64,000 bases of DNA. Source: Tipula vernalis. Taxonomy: Eukaryota > Arthropoda > Insecta > Diptera > Tipulidae. This document shows positions 1-12,179 of this stretch, in pieces; position 1 is the stretch's first letter, and each line of letters opens with the position of its first letter. The stretch lies in the NCBI GenBank assembly GCA_958295665.1, contig OY282558.1, positions 67,878,789 to 67,942,788 of the forward strand, in the 5' to 3' direction. Under the pieces are notes generated by a model. That model worked only from the letters and a program-made list of their open reading frames with translations, was not told the DNA's origin and ran no database searches. A program made the position numbers and the translations under genes.

Positions 1-254
1 CCATGGTTAATTTTACTACCCCGCAAGAATAACATTAACCCAAAACAAAATTGGGTTTATTTAAACATAATTCTAATTTGTGGTTATGATACCTACCACC
101 AGATGTCATAATACATACTAAATTTATATTTAATTTCGAAAGGTTGGCTTTTGTCAATTAAATCAAATTGGCCATTTTCTTGGGGAAAAAATAAACACAA
201 AATTATTTGAATTAAATTTTGGTCAACAAAATACGCCTATTTGACGATATATTA

Positions 255-510
255 AACCGTCAAGTAACTCGGAATAATCTCCAATAATCCCGAACAAGTT
301 GAAAAATTTGAAATATTTGCAAAAAATCGACGAACATCGTTGACAGGTGGGGCTAGGCGTCAACAAGTAATCTAGAAAATCTAGTAAAAATCTCGAAAAT
401 TTCGAATAATCTCGTTACCGAGCAACTCAGCCGTAAAATCCGTTTTGAATTTAATCAAATTTGTCAAAACCTCGAAAGTCGAATATTTTCTTGAAAAACC
501 ATCTTGAATC
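255..510. repeat. degenerate TCGAA/ATCTCGAAAA-rich repeat patch
   Basis: The stretch is built from diverged units around TCGAATAATCTCGAAAATTT, with many CTCGAA, TTCGAA and AATCTCG words and no long open frame. The same word usage recurs at about 9,830-10,330 and 17,620-18,260. I read the three as decayed patches of one satellite-like family. No fixed period can be defended by eye. Confidence 0.4.
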
Positions 511-610
511 GTCATGTAATTCAATTTTATCTTTCATAAATAATTGTAAAACTTATCAAAACATTTTTGGCTTGTTCATTAAACAAAATCGCCCAAAATA
601 ACAAAAAAAA

Positions 611-1115
611 TGGAGGTGTGGCCAACACACGACTTTCTTTTACGAACAGAGAATTTTGAAAAATTTTATTTTTTTCTTAATTTTTTTTTTTAATTTTTTA
701 AATTTTTTTTTTAAATTTTTTATCTTTTATTTTTATTTGTTTTTAATTTTTGGAAACATTTTGTTTTAGTAATTTTTTGTAAACCTTATACTTTTTAAGA
801 TATTTGCAAAATAAATTTTCTGGACCAAGGGAGTGGCCACTTCCGGTTAGCCGATTTGGAGTAAAATTCACTGGAACCTCCCAATTTATCAAAAAAGCTT
901 AAATCTGAAGTTTCAGTTCGATTGGGTTAACCATCTGGGCTGTAGAGAGGACACAGACAGACTGACAGACTGACAGACAGACAGACAGACACCATTTCGA
1001 AACCCACTTTTTCGGACTCAAGGGACCTCAAAACAAATAAATCTCTAAAAATCTCAAGGTCCAAAATTTTCATGATTACTATACTTTATTTTACTAGAGT
1101 AAAAGAAAGTAAAAG
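611..1115 (+). mobile_element. dispersed element with internal GACA-type array, copy A
   Basis: This copy, one at about 1,597-2,163 and an inverted one at 22,184-22,696 share the same start (GTGTGGCCAACACACG), AT-rich runs, a tetranucleotide array and the same end. Near the ends lie the inverted words ACTTTCTTTTAC (632-643) and GTAAAAGAAAGT (1,099-1,110). The array of GACAGACT/GACA units spans 955-990. After it comes a conserved block (ATTTCGAAACCCACTTTTTC onward). There is no open frame, so it is non-autonomous. The short inverted ends suggest a DNA-transposon derivative, but no target duplication was found and a SINE-like origin is not excluded. Confidence 0.7.
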
Positions 1116-1596
1116 AAGCAATACCCAAACATTTTAGGCGGTTATTCAACATGCATTATCACCAAAGAAAATGAATAAGCAATTGCCCAAACAAAGAATT
1201 TATAATCACCTAAACCAAATTCACTCAAAGGTTGAAAATGAATAATAACTCAAAATTATGATTCAGCTTCGATATTTACTAACATGGAATCTTGGAGTGT
1301 CGCGTGACATAGCCTCCATGGAGACATTTTCATTCCCAAATTTTTTCTGGAGCGTCTTGCTTTTATCTGTTTGTGGAGTAATGTCCACTTAGAAACGACC
1401 CATAACCGATATCATAATCATTTTAAACCATTCTGGAAAAACGAGATTTGCATTTTTTTTTATACAATCGTAAAACGTTAACTTAACAAATTTCATTTTC
1501 AAAACAAAACAGACAAAATATCAATGGCTTCACGACCCTTTTAAAATTGGAAATTATCACCAAAAAAAATTATTGGCATTATCCATTTAAAAAATT

Positions 1597-2163
1597 GAGA
1601 TGTGGCCAACACACGACTTTCTTTTATGAACAGAGAATTTTGAGACATTTTATTTTTTTTATAACTTTTTTTTTAATTTTTTTTTTTAATTTTTAAATTT
1701 TTAAATTTTTTTTTTAAATTTTTTTTTTTTTAATTTTTTTTTTTAATTTTGATTTGTTTTTAGTTTTAGAAACATTTTGTGTTGAGTAGTTTTTTGTAAA
1801 TCTTATACTTTTTAAGATATTTGTAAAATAAATTTTCTGGACCAAGGGAGTGGCCACTTCCGGTTAACCGATTTGGAATAAAATTCACTGGGACCTCCCA
1901 ATTTATCATAAAAGCTTAAATATGAAGTTTCAGTTCGATTGGTTAAACCATCTGGGCTGTGGAGAGGACACAGACAGACTGACAGACTGACAGACGGACA
2001 GACGGACAGACGGACAGACTGACAGACTGACAGACAGACACCATTTCGAAACTCACTTTTTCCGACTCAGGGGACCTCAAAACTGATAAATCTCTAAGAA
2101 TCTCAAGGTCCAAAATTTTCATGATTACTATACTTTATTTTACTAGAGTAAAAGAAAGTAAAA
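1597..2163 (+). mobile_element. dispersed element with internal GACA-type array, copy B
   Basis: Second copy, same orientation as copy A and about 1 kb downstream. The inverted end words are ACTTTCTTTTAT (1,616-1,627) and GTAAAAGAAAGT (2,148-2,159). The array is about twice as long here (1,971-2,041) and contains GACG variants, so the array changes length independently of the unique parts. No coding capacity. Confidence 0.7.
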
Positions 2164-3480
2164 AGACATAGTGCCAGAAAAAACTATTACCACTATTTTA
2201 TTGAATACAAGACCCACCCAAGAAGAGCAGTAAGACTACCCAGCCAGCGGCGACTGCTGACATAAATTCTCAAGTTCTGAAAAACGAATTTTAAGAAAGT
2301 GCGATTATTCATTTTTAACTGTTAAGTTATAATACTGGCATACAATTTTTTGTTTGTAATTAAATTACCAATATATCACCCCTCTAAAAAAAACCGAATG
2401 AATTTTCCACAATTTAATCTACCCATAACTTGTGAGTCAAATTATGGAAAACTCATTCCGATTTTTAGTGGGCGATAGTTGTGCGGCTTTTCTTAAGATC
2501 ATCAATATGTGTTTTAACAAAACCTTACAAAATGAAAAATCGCCAAAAATTGCCCACATAAAGAAATAATTGTTGTGCGATTTTTTATCTTAGGGTTTTG
2601 AATGATTTTCAATTTATGTTTTCGGCGATTTATCACCGAAAACGAACATTTTTTGGGCTATTTTTGATTTTCCTTTTCAATGGTGAAGTACGCAAAATGG
2701 TCGTGCAACCAGTAAATAAGTTACACCAAAGTTGGCAGTACACGATTGTTTAATTAGCCATCTTAACCCAACTGATCAATAACTGAGGTTATTTGAGGCC
2801 TTGATTTGCAAAACTTGTTATATTCATTTTTGATAAAAAACAAGATGGCAGTTACTTCTAAAAGATAATTTACAAATCTATTAGATTCCGGTGGAATAAT
2901 TTGACAAAACTACCAGCTCCGTAACCTTCCAGTAGGGTGCGCATCACGTAAGCTGTTCTGGTCATGTCATTAGGCAGCTGCGTGATGGGTACAATTGTGT
3001 AAGGGGTAACCTGTTCACAATTCGCAAGTGTACGCGCTGCCTCCTCGTGGCAACCACCGGTAACTAAGGTCATTTGGCACGGCGCTAAAGGAGAAACTCT
3101 TGACAAACAACCCTATTCTAAGGTGGAACAGCATATGCTGATGGATGAATGGCTGGTAGGTTAATCAGTCCAAAATATCCGGACTCTGGATACCAGACAC
3201 CCTACAGTTTTATTTAGCCTTCATGTAGTAAAGCTGGGTGACCTATAGGCGATTTGCAATTCCCAGCAACTCGTAAGAGTAAAATCAAACAGAATACGGG
3301 GCAGGAATAGGAATAAACGGGAGTGGGACAGCCCTCTCGAAGAGCAATAAGCCCAGATAGTATGTATCACGTACCGGGAGGCAGTATTGTCAGGTTCATT
3401 AAGAACCTGAATATTGACTGGATGGATAATTAAGCACGGTTGCTAAAACGTTAGAAAAATAGCCAAATTCTAACTTATGG
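2164..3480. other. no gene recognised; GC-richer block at 2,870-3,450
   Basis: Most of the interval is AT-rich and featureless. The block from about 2,870 to 3,450 is clearly richer in G and C than its surroundings and has the texture of a retroelement untranslated region. It holds a minus-strand open frame of 78 codons (2,870-3,106) that matches no family I know. I can only say it looks foreign to the AT-rich background. Confidence 0.3.
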
Positions 3481-3634
3481 TTGATACAACTTAAGATATT
3501 TTACGATCATTTTTCGAACCCGCACACAAAGATATCCTCGCAGTTTGGTCCCAAAAACGCTGAATAATTTTTGTTGTGAATTGGGGTAAATTATTGATAT
3601 TATGATTGGTTAGCTTCGGAGGTAATGTAAACAA

Positions 3635-3758
3635 CCCTCGACACAATATACATTTTAGCAAAACGAGTTTATTAAAAAAACGCAAATATCAAAAATTGAG
3701 GTTGACATATTTGAACTATTCATTATACTCGTTTTGCTAAATTGCAATTTTCCGAGGG
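3635..3758. mobile_element. 124-bp miniature inverted-repeat element
   Basis: The left arm starts CCCTCG and runs into TTTAGCAAAACGAGT (3,654-3,668). The right arm carries ACTCGTTTTGCTAAA (3,727-3,741) and ends CGAGGG. The 15-bp core is a perfect inverted repeat, and the outer CCCTCG/CGAGGG words pair at matching distance, giving arms of about 34 bp around a ~58 bp middle. No coding capacity. No convincing target duplication is visible. Confidence 0.45.
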
Positions 3759-3759
3759 T

Positions 3760-4615
3760 ATAAAACGGTAACCCGAGGTCCATTTACTCCTGTGGTCAAA
3801 TCGATGTTACACCCGTCTTGAACAATGTTTGATAAATGGTCTGGTGCACTGTTCACATTTACTAATCATCTCTAAACACAATTTTTAGATTAAGTAAAGC
3901 AAACTACGAACATGAAACTGGGCCGTAAAAATCGATTTTTGTTTCTAGAAAAACCTGGTTTAAATATTTTGTTTTTATTTCTACATAAATTTGCTTGATG
4001 ATAGGGGGAACCGGGGAATTTGTGAAAACTAGAATATCCATATGAATAACAATTTTTCTTCAATCATGCCGTAGTACTTAAGGTGGGTGAGCGAATGTTC
4101 GTCAAAAAAGATAGACGTGTTTTTTCTATCCTCTTCAAAAACTTAATTTAATTTAATTTTTATTTTGTTTTATTTATGTAGTTTATGTAGTATATAAAGT
4201 TTAATTATAATTATAATTTTAATTCTATTTAATTCAGTTTTTAGTGAAATAATAATTAAAGTGGAAGTGAAATAATTTAAAGTGTAATTTTGGAAAATGC
4301 AATCCACCGGGATGCATTTATCAGGCAATGTTTTATATTTATAGATAAAGAAATGAAAATTATTGATTTCTATTGGGTGCATGTTTTTAACGTGTGTGTG
4401 ATTGGATTGTACATGATTTTATTACTAAAACCTAATAATTGGATCGTATCAAAATAGTTTTTAACGTAAATTAACATACGTCGTAGTTAATTTCATATTC
4501 GATTTTATATTTACGCTTAATTGAATGCGTTCTTGCAAGCCAAACAAAGGTGTTTATACATACATACGTATAAATATTTTTGTGTAAATATATGAAACTC
4601 CGACACTTGACATAA
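3760..4615. other. AT-rich interval, no gene seen
   Basis: AT-rich sequence with short homopolymers and TA-rich words. Open frames on either strand are short and low in complexity. No repeat shared with the rest of the window was found, and no left end of the neighbouring hAT relic could be located here. Confidence 0.4.
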
Positions 4616-4619
4616 GAAA

Positions 4620-6330
4620 TCAAGTTGATTCCCATCGAAACCGACAAATTACAGAAAACCGAAAGAGGCTTGTGCCTATAATTGAGACAATAATTCTTCT
4701 CGGGCGCCAGAACATCGCATTTCGCGGTAATGGGGATGATGGTGATTTATTAAAAACTCAACGATGTAATGAGGGAAATTTCCGTGAGATCTTAAAGTAA
4801 AGAGTTTATGCCGGTGATAAGGAATTAGAGGAGCATCTTAAAACCTGTAATTCAAGGGCGACATATATCAGCAAAACTACGCAAAACGAGCACGTAGACT
4901 GCTGTGGTGCAGAAATATTATCAGTTATAAAAAAAAGAATAGATTCGTCAGAATTCTACAGCTTAATATTTGATGAAACCACCGATGTATCAGATTGTCA
5001 TGGAAAAAATTACGACACCGGACATTTATTTTCCGATGAAGAACCAGTTCTCACTGGAGAGATAATTGGGGAAACAGTCTTAAATTTTCTGAAAGAAAAC
5101 TTTTTTATTATTTCGAATTGCGTAGGAATATGTACTGATGGCTGGCTGTAGTGTTATGACATCAATTCAGAAAGGAGCGGTTGCTGAAATACAGAATGAG
5201 TTGCTACATGCTGTTCAGTGTCATTGCAATAATCACGCACTTAATATTAGTATTAGCAAATCATCAAATGTACAGTCTATCAGAAATTCTGTTGGAACAG
5301 TGACAGAAATAATTAATTTCTTTAATTCGTCATCCAAACGAAATTTCGTTCTTAAAAATATTTTAAGTAAGCAGCTCAAATCAAGCAGCGACATGATTCT
5401 GTAATATTATTTAAATTGTCGTTTTCACAAATCAGGCTTTAGCCTTAATGATAATATCAAAGTGGAAAGAGTCTGAATCATCACGGAAAGTTAAAGGATT
5501 TATTTTATGTATTTGCAATGTCGAGTTTATTGTAGCTCTATTTTGTTTAGCTATTACTCTTCCGTTAGTAAATTATTGCAAAAAGTTAATTTAGCAACTT
5601 TAAAAGATCAAAGAAAGAGTAGTGAAGCCGTGTTTTCTACCATTTTTAAAGAAGCGAGTGACTTAATAGAAGAATTAGACGTTGTCATTGCGTTATCAAG
5701 ACTTGCGGAAAGACAAAAAAATAGGTAATAACGTTTTAGTTTGTTTTTATTTATATTATTTATTTTACATATTGTGTTTTTTTATTCAAAAACCAGGGAG
5801 AATCCTGACGTTACAGAGCCGATCGATTATTATAGAGTTACAACTTATATTCCAATGTTAAAGTCTATTATAGAAGATATTAAAACCAGATTTGGAAACG
5901 ACAGTTTCAAGTATATAGGATTTAGGAATAGCAATACCATCCAATATTATAAAAATTTCTTCAAAAACGCTACAAACTTTAACTGAATCTGTGTATTCAC
6001 CAGTTTAAATTGTTTTTAAAGAAAAGAAATATTTCTATTGAAATCTTATTAGGCGAAGTTCAAATATGGCAACAAGAAAAACAAAACAATGGGTTCGTTC
6101 CAGCTGACGCATTAGCCTCGCTTGCCAATTGTGATGCAGAAGCTTTGCCTGCCATTCATAATATTTTAGTTATGTTATCGACGTATCCTGTAAGTGTTGC
6201 ATGCGCTGAAAGAAGTTTCTCGACCTTAAGAAGATTGAAAACATAGATTCGACCAACAATGACCGAAAATCGATTGATAGGACTGGCACTTTTATATATC
6301 CACAGCGATATTGCAAATGAAATAAAACCT
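4620..6330 (+). pseudogene. hAT-superfamily transposase relic (DUF4371/ZMYM1-like type)
   Basis: Decayed transposase of the hAT group that resembles ZMYM1/P52-repressor-like proteins. Across several frames one reads the RNase H-fold start (SLIFDETTDVS, about 4,966), then CTDG near 5,130, a middle part (5,138-5,724), ...PIDYYRVTTYIPML... after an intron, and the C-terminal dimerisation region (LSTYPVSVACAERSFSTLRR, about 6,175-6,235). Such ZMYM1-like proteins run several hundred residues; here the region between 5,405 and 5,480 is shortened, and frameshifts or stops occur near 4,800, 5,150, 5,560, 5,985 and 6,245. The intact parts still align in order, so this is one element. It cannot encode an active enzyme. 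Family assignment is from recalled motifs. Confidence 0.85.
5725..5796 (+). other. 72-nt intron inside the hAT relic
   Basis: GT at 5,725 and AG at 5,796 bound an AT-rich 72-nt insert that interrupts the hAT frame. Removing it joins ...RQKNR to ENPDVTEPIDYYRV in frame, as expected for this protein family. The donor is ATAG/GTAATA and the acceptor AACCAG. Confidence 0.65.
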
Positions 6331-6489
6331 TCGAATTGAGGCGAATTGAGTTTTTACTGTAAATGTTTTTACTGTAGCTGTACCTATTTTTTTAATAAAG
6401 TTGCTGGAACTAATTTTTTTATTCTGTTTATCTTATAATTTATTAGATACTTCCTAAAAAAAACTGTTTTGTTAGCGGTATAATTTCTA

Positions 6490-6529
6490 TATTCGCCCCT
6501 CCCTACAGCTCCTTCTGGATCCGCGCCTG
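6490..6529 (+). repeat. probable right terminal inverted repeat of the hAT relic
   Basis: About 170 bp beyond the coding end lies CGCCCCTCCCTACAGC followed by TCCTTCTGGATCCGCGCCTG. Its complement starts CAGGCGCGGATCC, the style of hAT termini (CAGG...GGATCC). The matching left end was not found upstream, so the element looks 5'-truncated. A ten-G run follows at once. Confidence 0.45.
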
Positions 6530-6589
6530 GGGGGGGGGATATAGTGAATAAGAATTCTAAAGGTTACTAAAATAACTAATTGATTACAC

Positions 6590-6609
6590 GAGCTCGGAAA
6601 AAATATCCT
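6590..6609 (+). repeat. 20-bp word shared with the 10.9-12.6 kb duplication
   Basis: GAGCTCGGAAAAAATATCCT occurs here and, exactly, at 10,984-11,003 and 12,362-12,381. The flanks (ACTAATTGATT here, TTGATTGATTGA there) are weakly similar too. This suggests a short remnant of the same dispersed repeat that lies inside the duplicated segment. Confidence 0.5.
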
Positions 6610-9600
6610 TCTGTCTTCCCTCATAAATAATGCCTAGGCGTTTTAAACGAATAGTGCACTTACTAAGCGTTTTATTCAAATAATACTGAAACCCAAATTT
6701 TATCGACAACTACTGACTACTGTTTTATTTTGCTTTTTAACTTTAAAATCGTGCTTCATTTCTATGTATGAGGAATTTGAATATTACACCTAGGCATTAT
6801 AATCGGATAGGCGCTGTAATCGAAATATTTCAAAAGCTTTGAAAACCTGCTAGTTTTTGAGATTCTCGAGTCGCTTTTTAACTGGTTAACAGAATTTTGT
6901 ATAATTTGAAAATCAACAGGAATAAAAATGGCCTCACAATGGACATCGTGACTTACTTCGCTCAAATACACATCGCTGCCTAAACCATCACATATACAGT
7001 GTCTTATGAAATATTGGAAATAGATTTCATTTGAGCGGTTATTTACTAAAATAAGAAGAAGCGTTAAAGTTCATTTTAACTGTCGATTGAACAAGGGTAA
7101 ACATTGTGGGACGTAAATGCGTTCATTCGAATCTAATTCAATATACTAAGATTATTCCACTGAAACCGTTATTTAAACTTTTCCTAAGTAACTTTAAGTG
7201 TGGCAAATAAAACAAAGAGAATGAGTAGGTAGACCTTGGTTAACTATAAATATTGATTACAAAAACTTGTAAATTTCGAACCAATTTGTTTACCAGCCGC
7301 ATATTCGTGTCTAATATTCATTTTTAACTTATTCAAAATATGCTTTGTTTTTAAAATGTTAATTAATTATATTGATTTGCTTACACCTACGTGAACTTTC
7401 TTTATATTCGATTCACAATTTTAATCAAATTCAAATTTCCCTAAGTAACAGCATTTGAAATTTTGAATTTCTTGTTGCGCTTCTAAATTACGGCTAAACC
7501 AACGCGCCAAACACTTGTCCACCACACATAAAACAACTTTAAAAAAAAAAAAAATTATCCAAATGTGATGAAGCCGCCAACCTGACGCTTCTTTCATTTT
7601 GGACCGTGTCATAATAAATTAATAATTATACCGCATCCATCGCTGTCGAGAGACAGAAACTTGTTTATATTTTTTCTTATATTCAAATTACTATATATCC
7701 ATGATAGACTAAAGAAATGAAAGCTATTAAAACAGTGTCAATCAAATTCGTTAACTTTGAGCGTCTTATATTATAAGTATAGAAGTAAAAAAAAAAAAAT
7801 CTAAACCACAATTACTTAAAAGGTGAAAAGGAATCCAACGCACCAAGAAAACAACAACGAAAACAACAACTAAAAATGCTAAATCATTAAAAGTTAACAA
7901 CAGCAACAAAAAAATAATGTTAAAATCATTTAAGAAGAGTGTTAATGCTGGATCGTTTAAAGGCGTAACAATTAATTCTTTTCATTTTATGGTTTAACAT
8001 TTTTTTTTTGTTACTTTTTTTTTTGTTTTATAAATCTTGAACATATGTTTGCAATATATAAGTATATAATGTATCCTATACAATATAAAAAACGAAATTT
8101 TTCATATACACAACCTTAAGGCACATACAACACAAAAAAAAAACATTTTGAACTTCTTTTCTTGGAGGAAAATGGAATAATGCAAAAAAAAAAGCAAAAA
8201 GAATTCGCGGAGAATACGAAACGATTAAATCAGGCGACAGAAAGTTAGTAACAAAACGAAAAACCAGAAAATTTTCGAGACACCTAAAAATTTAGAATTT
8301 ATTACATATTTTTGTGTTTATTCCGTTTTATACATACATTTATATCCACAGTGGAATAAGAAGAGCTCATGCATTTTTCCCATCTCTCCGCCGCATCCAA
8401 TTATTTCAGATATTGTATATATAAATTTTTTTGTGTTATTGTTATTCCCCAGCATCCAAGAAAACAGCACAACCCAAAATATATGGATGTGTATATACGA
8501 GAAATGCCAAAAATAATCATAAATCAAAAAAAATTTAACCGGGCGAATATATACCCAGACGCTATGTACTATTGATATTGTTTTTCCCGTAATCGCGAAT
8601 TAAAATCAATTTTTGAATGCTCGCTCGTTTTATGGTCTGTACAATAACTTGTATGTAGTTTAAAGCTTCGATTACACACATACAACTAAACAAAAAAAAA
8701 AAAAACAATCGGCCAAACACTTCATATTGCCGCGATATCATAAAATTAAGCGTGTGCGGATATAGGAATATTATGTTGTTTACCTTTTGAATTATTGATT
8801 TTAATTCAAAGAATAAATAATCGATAAGATAATAATATAAAAACGTTATATTGCATCGCATAAAAAAAGAAAAAAAAATTGTGTAAGACGTAGAATTATT
8901 TTATTAATGCTATATATAATCCAACACACATACACGCAGCATAAAATTGATTTATAGCTGCGCGCTCAACCTCCATACTCATTAGGATAATGATAACAAC
9001 AAAAACGAAAACATATATAAAACAACCCATATTTAAATTTTTGATTAGAACCGATTAAAAGATTATAAACATTAATCCAATTTAAGGTAAAATTATCATA
9101 AAATGTTAAAGAACATTTTTATTTTATTCTTGTCTTGTACACATCTTGGGTAAGTGAACTTTTATAAATTTAGAGTAAAATCATTATAAAATGCTAAAGT
9201 TTATCAAAGTCGTTTCATTCGAGTCGCTACGAATATAAAACAAAATCTACGTTCAAGTTCAAAATGATGATATGCTTTAAGATGGCGTGGTCAACATTGG
9301 GCACTTTCAGAAATCGCAACTTGTTGGCATTGACTGATGGAAAAATAGATAAAATGGCATTCGACCTAACCATACATTTTTGATAAATCAAATAAGTGTT
9401 GAGTGGGGGTGGGGGTGGGGGGGAGGAAGCTTATAGAAGACCTCCCTTTCAAATTTGCAAAACGGGACATTTCTAGGAAATTTTTAAGAATAGGCGATGG
9501 TCTGGTTTTGTTGGTTTTAAATATTTTGTTAAGATAGGCCCAATAATTTCTTCTCGCTTAGTGAAGATGAATGTCAGAAGGTGAAATACACGTAATCTGA

Positions 9601-9825
9601 CTCCATAGAAATAAAAATGGCTTTAGGTTCTGAGAGATATTTAGATTTAGCAGAAAATTTGCCAAACGATAAAGATTTTACTGTTTGGAACCTTTCAAAA
9701 ATCAAGTTTTGGTGCAAAAGATTGAATGTGATTGATATAGTTTCTCGTTTACCGAGTACCATAAATAATAAATTAATTTATCGGTAAAACCGTTTTATTT
9801 TGAGAAACTATTTTAAATAAGGAAA
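6610..9825. other. AT-rich interval, no gene seen; G-run at 9,405-9,426
   Basis: No coding region could be supported. Between about 7,800 and 9,020 the sequence has A-rich and CAACAA-type runs and ATATAT/ACACAT words, a texture common in dipteran untranslated regions, but nothing ties it to a gene. At 9,405-9,426 three long G-runs separated by single T residues form a plausible G-quadruplex on the plus strand. Confidence 0.35.
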
Positions 9826-9829
9826 TTTC

Positions 9830-10330
9830 AAATCCTCGGAATTTTTCGAAATTTTCGTGGTTTTCTAAATTTTTACAAGCTTTCCGTATTATTGAAACTA
9901 TCCATAGAGATTATTCGAATTTTTCTGGGGTAATCGAGATTGTTCCGCGATTTATTCTAGATTTCTTAAGTTTTTCGACATTTCTAGGATTTCTCGCGAT
10001 TTTTAAAGATGTTGAAATTTATTCGAATTTTGTGTGGCAACACATATAAATCAGAACCGTGATATTTACGAGTAGTTGATTTGTCGAAATTTCGATATTT
10101 CTCCAATTTCCTAGGTTATTCGAAATTATTCAAGAATGTCCAGGTTATTTATATTTTACATGGCGGTGATTTGCGCGTATAGGATTTCCTTTGGTTTTAC
10201 ATACTTACGGATAATTCAATATTTGAGAACTTTCTAGAATATTCAAGATACTTTGAAAATTTGACATTTTTCAGATTATTTTTAAATTGTCGATATTTTT
10301 CAATTTATATTCGAAATTTTTGATGCTTTA
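9830..10330. repeat. degenerate TTCGAA/ATTTTTC-rich repeat patch
   Basis: Dense in TTCGAAATTTTC, TATTCGAATTTT and similar words, the complement-like style of the patches at 255-510 and 17,620-18,260. Units are too diverged to set a period. No open frame of interest. Confidence 0.4.
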
Positions 10331-10545
10331 TCGATATATGGTATATAGAAATCGTCATAGCATTGAGTTGATTGCAGCAAATATCATTTTGTTTGAGACC
10401 ATTGAACTGAATCAGGTGCTGTTTCATACTCTCGAAATCAGTCACTTTTAATTAATGCGAGACTGGCAATAGGCAAAAATAAGTTTTTAACTAAAAGGTT
10501 GTTCATAGGTACAAGAAGCTTTTTTAGAGGCCCAAGAAAAATTTA

Positions 10546-10565
10546 GGGGGGAGGGGGCGGGGCGG
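10546..10565 (+). other. G-rich tract, possible G-quadruplex
   Basis: Four G-runs lie within 20 bases (GGGGGGAGGGGGCGGGGCGG), compatible with a plus-strand G-quadruplex. It stands out in AT-rich DNA. No gene context. Confidence 0.4.
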
Positions 10566-10837
10566 AATTTGTAGTTACAGTTGGCTTATAAATTTAAGCA
10601 ATTTGATCAATTGTTGTTTAGTTTGATTTAAATGTAAACCTAAAATATGTTACAAAACTTGCCTTAAATGCAACGAAGTGACAACACACAAACTGCACAG
10701 TTTTGCCACCTCCACAAACAAGTATCCTTGCAACGATTGCCTTGTGCCGTTAAACTTTATGTCTTACGCCTTAAGTTGAATAAAATATCTTTGAAAAGTT
10801 GTTTTGGAACGGAAATTTAATTTTTGTTATCGATTTA

Positions 10838-12179
10838 ACAAGATTGATTGATTGAAGAGATCGGTTTTTACCCCATGATTGATGCGCGCGGTCCGTTTTT
10901 TACCTTAGGTGTATTTATTTTCGTGCTGCTCCTTAACTAATTAATCAATAAAATAACCAAAAAATTGTGGTTTGATTGATTGAGAGCTCGGAAAAAATAT
11001 CCTGTAAGTTATGTATGTTTGTAAATTTGTGAAAATGTAGCGGATCGGATGGTTATATTTCGAATCGAGGTAATCATACTTCTACCTACGAGGCGTACAT
11101 ACTTCTACCGGAAAAAGAAATTTAAATCTGGCCCCATTTTAAAAAAGTGAATCCAAAATAGAAGATTCTGTTAAAACGGTACTAGAGTTCTAATGTTTGG
11201 CCAAAAAGTAATTTCGGTAATTTCCAAATTTTTTTTTTTTTTAAAATAATCTCTGATAAAAAATTAAAATTCAAAATTTTACAAAAACAACAAATGTCTT
11301 TTATTTCGTTTAAAATATTAGATATTTTTATAATTAATGCTCATATGTATGAACAATACTAAATCTTTAGAATTAAAAAAAATATTAGAATTTATAAAGT
11401 TTATAAAAAAAAATTCTTTAAACGCTTCAAATTATATCAATCCTACAAATTTCTATAAATTTTGTAAATTCTATAAATTTTATAATTTTATGTGTCTATA
11501 AGCAATATAAATTTTATGAAATTTATAAATTCTATCAATTCTATAAATTTTATCATTAATATAAATTCTTTAAATTTTCTCTATTCTTTGAGTGCTATTA
11601 ATTGTTTCAAGTGTGTCTGTTTTATAAATTCTACAAACTCAAATTTTACTTGTTTTATAAACACAAAAATTTCGAAAAATCCTATAAACTTTAAAAATTC
11701 TGTAAATTTTATAAGTTCTATGAATAAAGTTTAAAAATTCAGTAAATGCTTTAAATTCTACAAATTCCATAAATTCTAAACGCTGTAAATTCTGTAAATT
11801 ATATAAACTCCACAAATTTTAGAAATTCTTTAAATTTTATAGATTTTATTAACCCAAATTTTACTTATTCTAAAAATTCTATATTTTCTATAAATTATTT
11901 GAATTCTACAAATTTTATAAATTCTATGACTAAGTATATAAATCCTATGGATAATTTTAAAATTCAGTAAGTTCTTAGCATTCTATAAATCTCTAAATGC
12001 TTCAATTCTAATAAATTCTATAAATCTTAAAAGTCCAACAAATTCTATAAACTTTAAATCTGTAAAGATTATAAATTCTAATAAGTTTTTAAAACCTATA
12101 AATTCTACAAATTTTATAAATTCCTTAAATGTTATAGATCCCATGAGTTCTATTAATTGTTCAAGTCTGTCAATTCTAA
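10838..12179 (+). repeat. ~1.34 kb tandem segmental duplication, unit 1
   Basis: The segment starting ACAAGATTGATTGATT (10,838) repeats at 12,180, an offset of 1,342 bp. The first ~360 bp of each unit are unique sequence and match closely, including TTTTTTACCTTAGG, CTCCTTAACTAATTAATC and ATCATACTTCTACC. The rest of each unit is minisatellite. Both units end in similar sequence (ATGAGTTCTAT followed by an AATTGTTCAA-type word), supporting a tandem duplication of one block. No gene is carried. Confidence 0.8.
11380..12175 (+). repeat. 9-bp (ATAAATTCT-type) minisatellite, block 1
   Basis: The sequence is a run of diverged 9-mers such as ATAAATTCT and ATAAATTTT, with substitutions but very few length changes. 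Because the unit is a multiple of three and lacks in-frame stops, long low-complexity frames result on both strands, translating as INS/INF or EFI/KFI triplets. These are by-products of the repeat, not genes. Confidence 0.8.

Noticed and set aside
955..990. Regular short repeats that might suggest a CRISPR-like array
   Set aside because: Pure tetranucleotide units with no spacers, inside a dispersed eukaryotic element.
2870..3106. 78-codon minus-strand frame in the GC-richer block
   Set aside because: No recognisable domain. Openness is explained by local composition. Left as an unnamed block.
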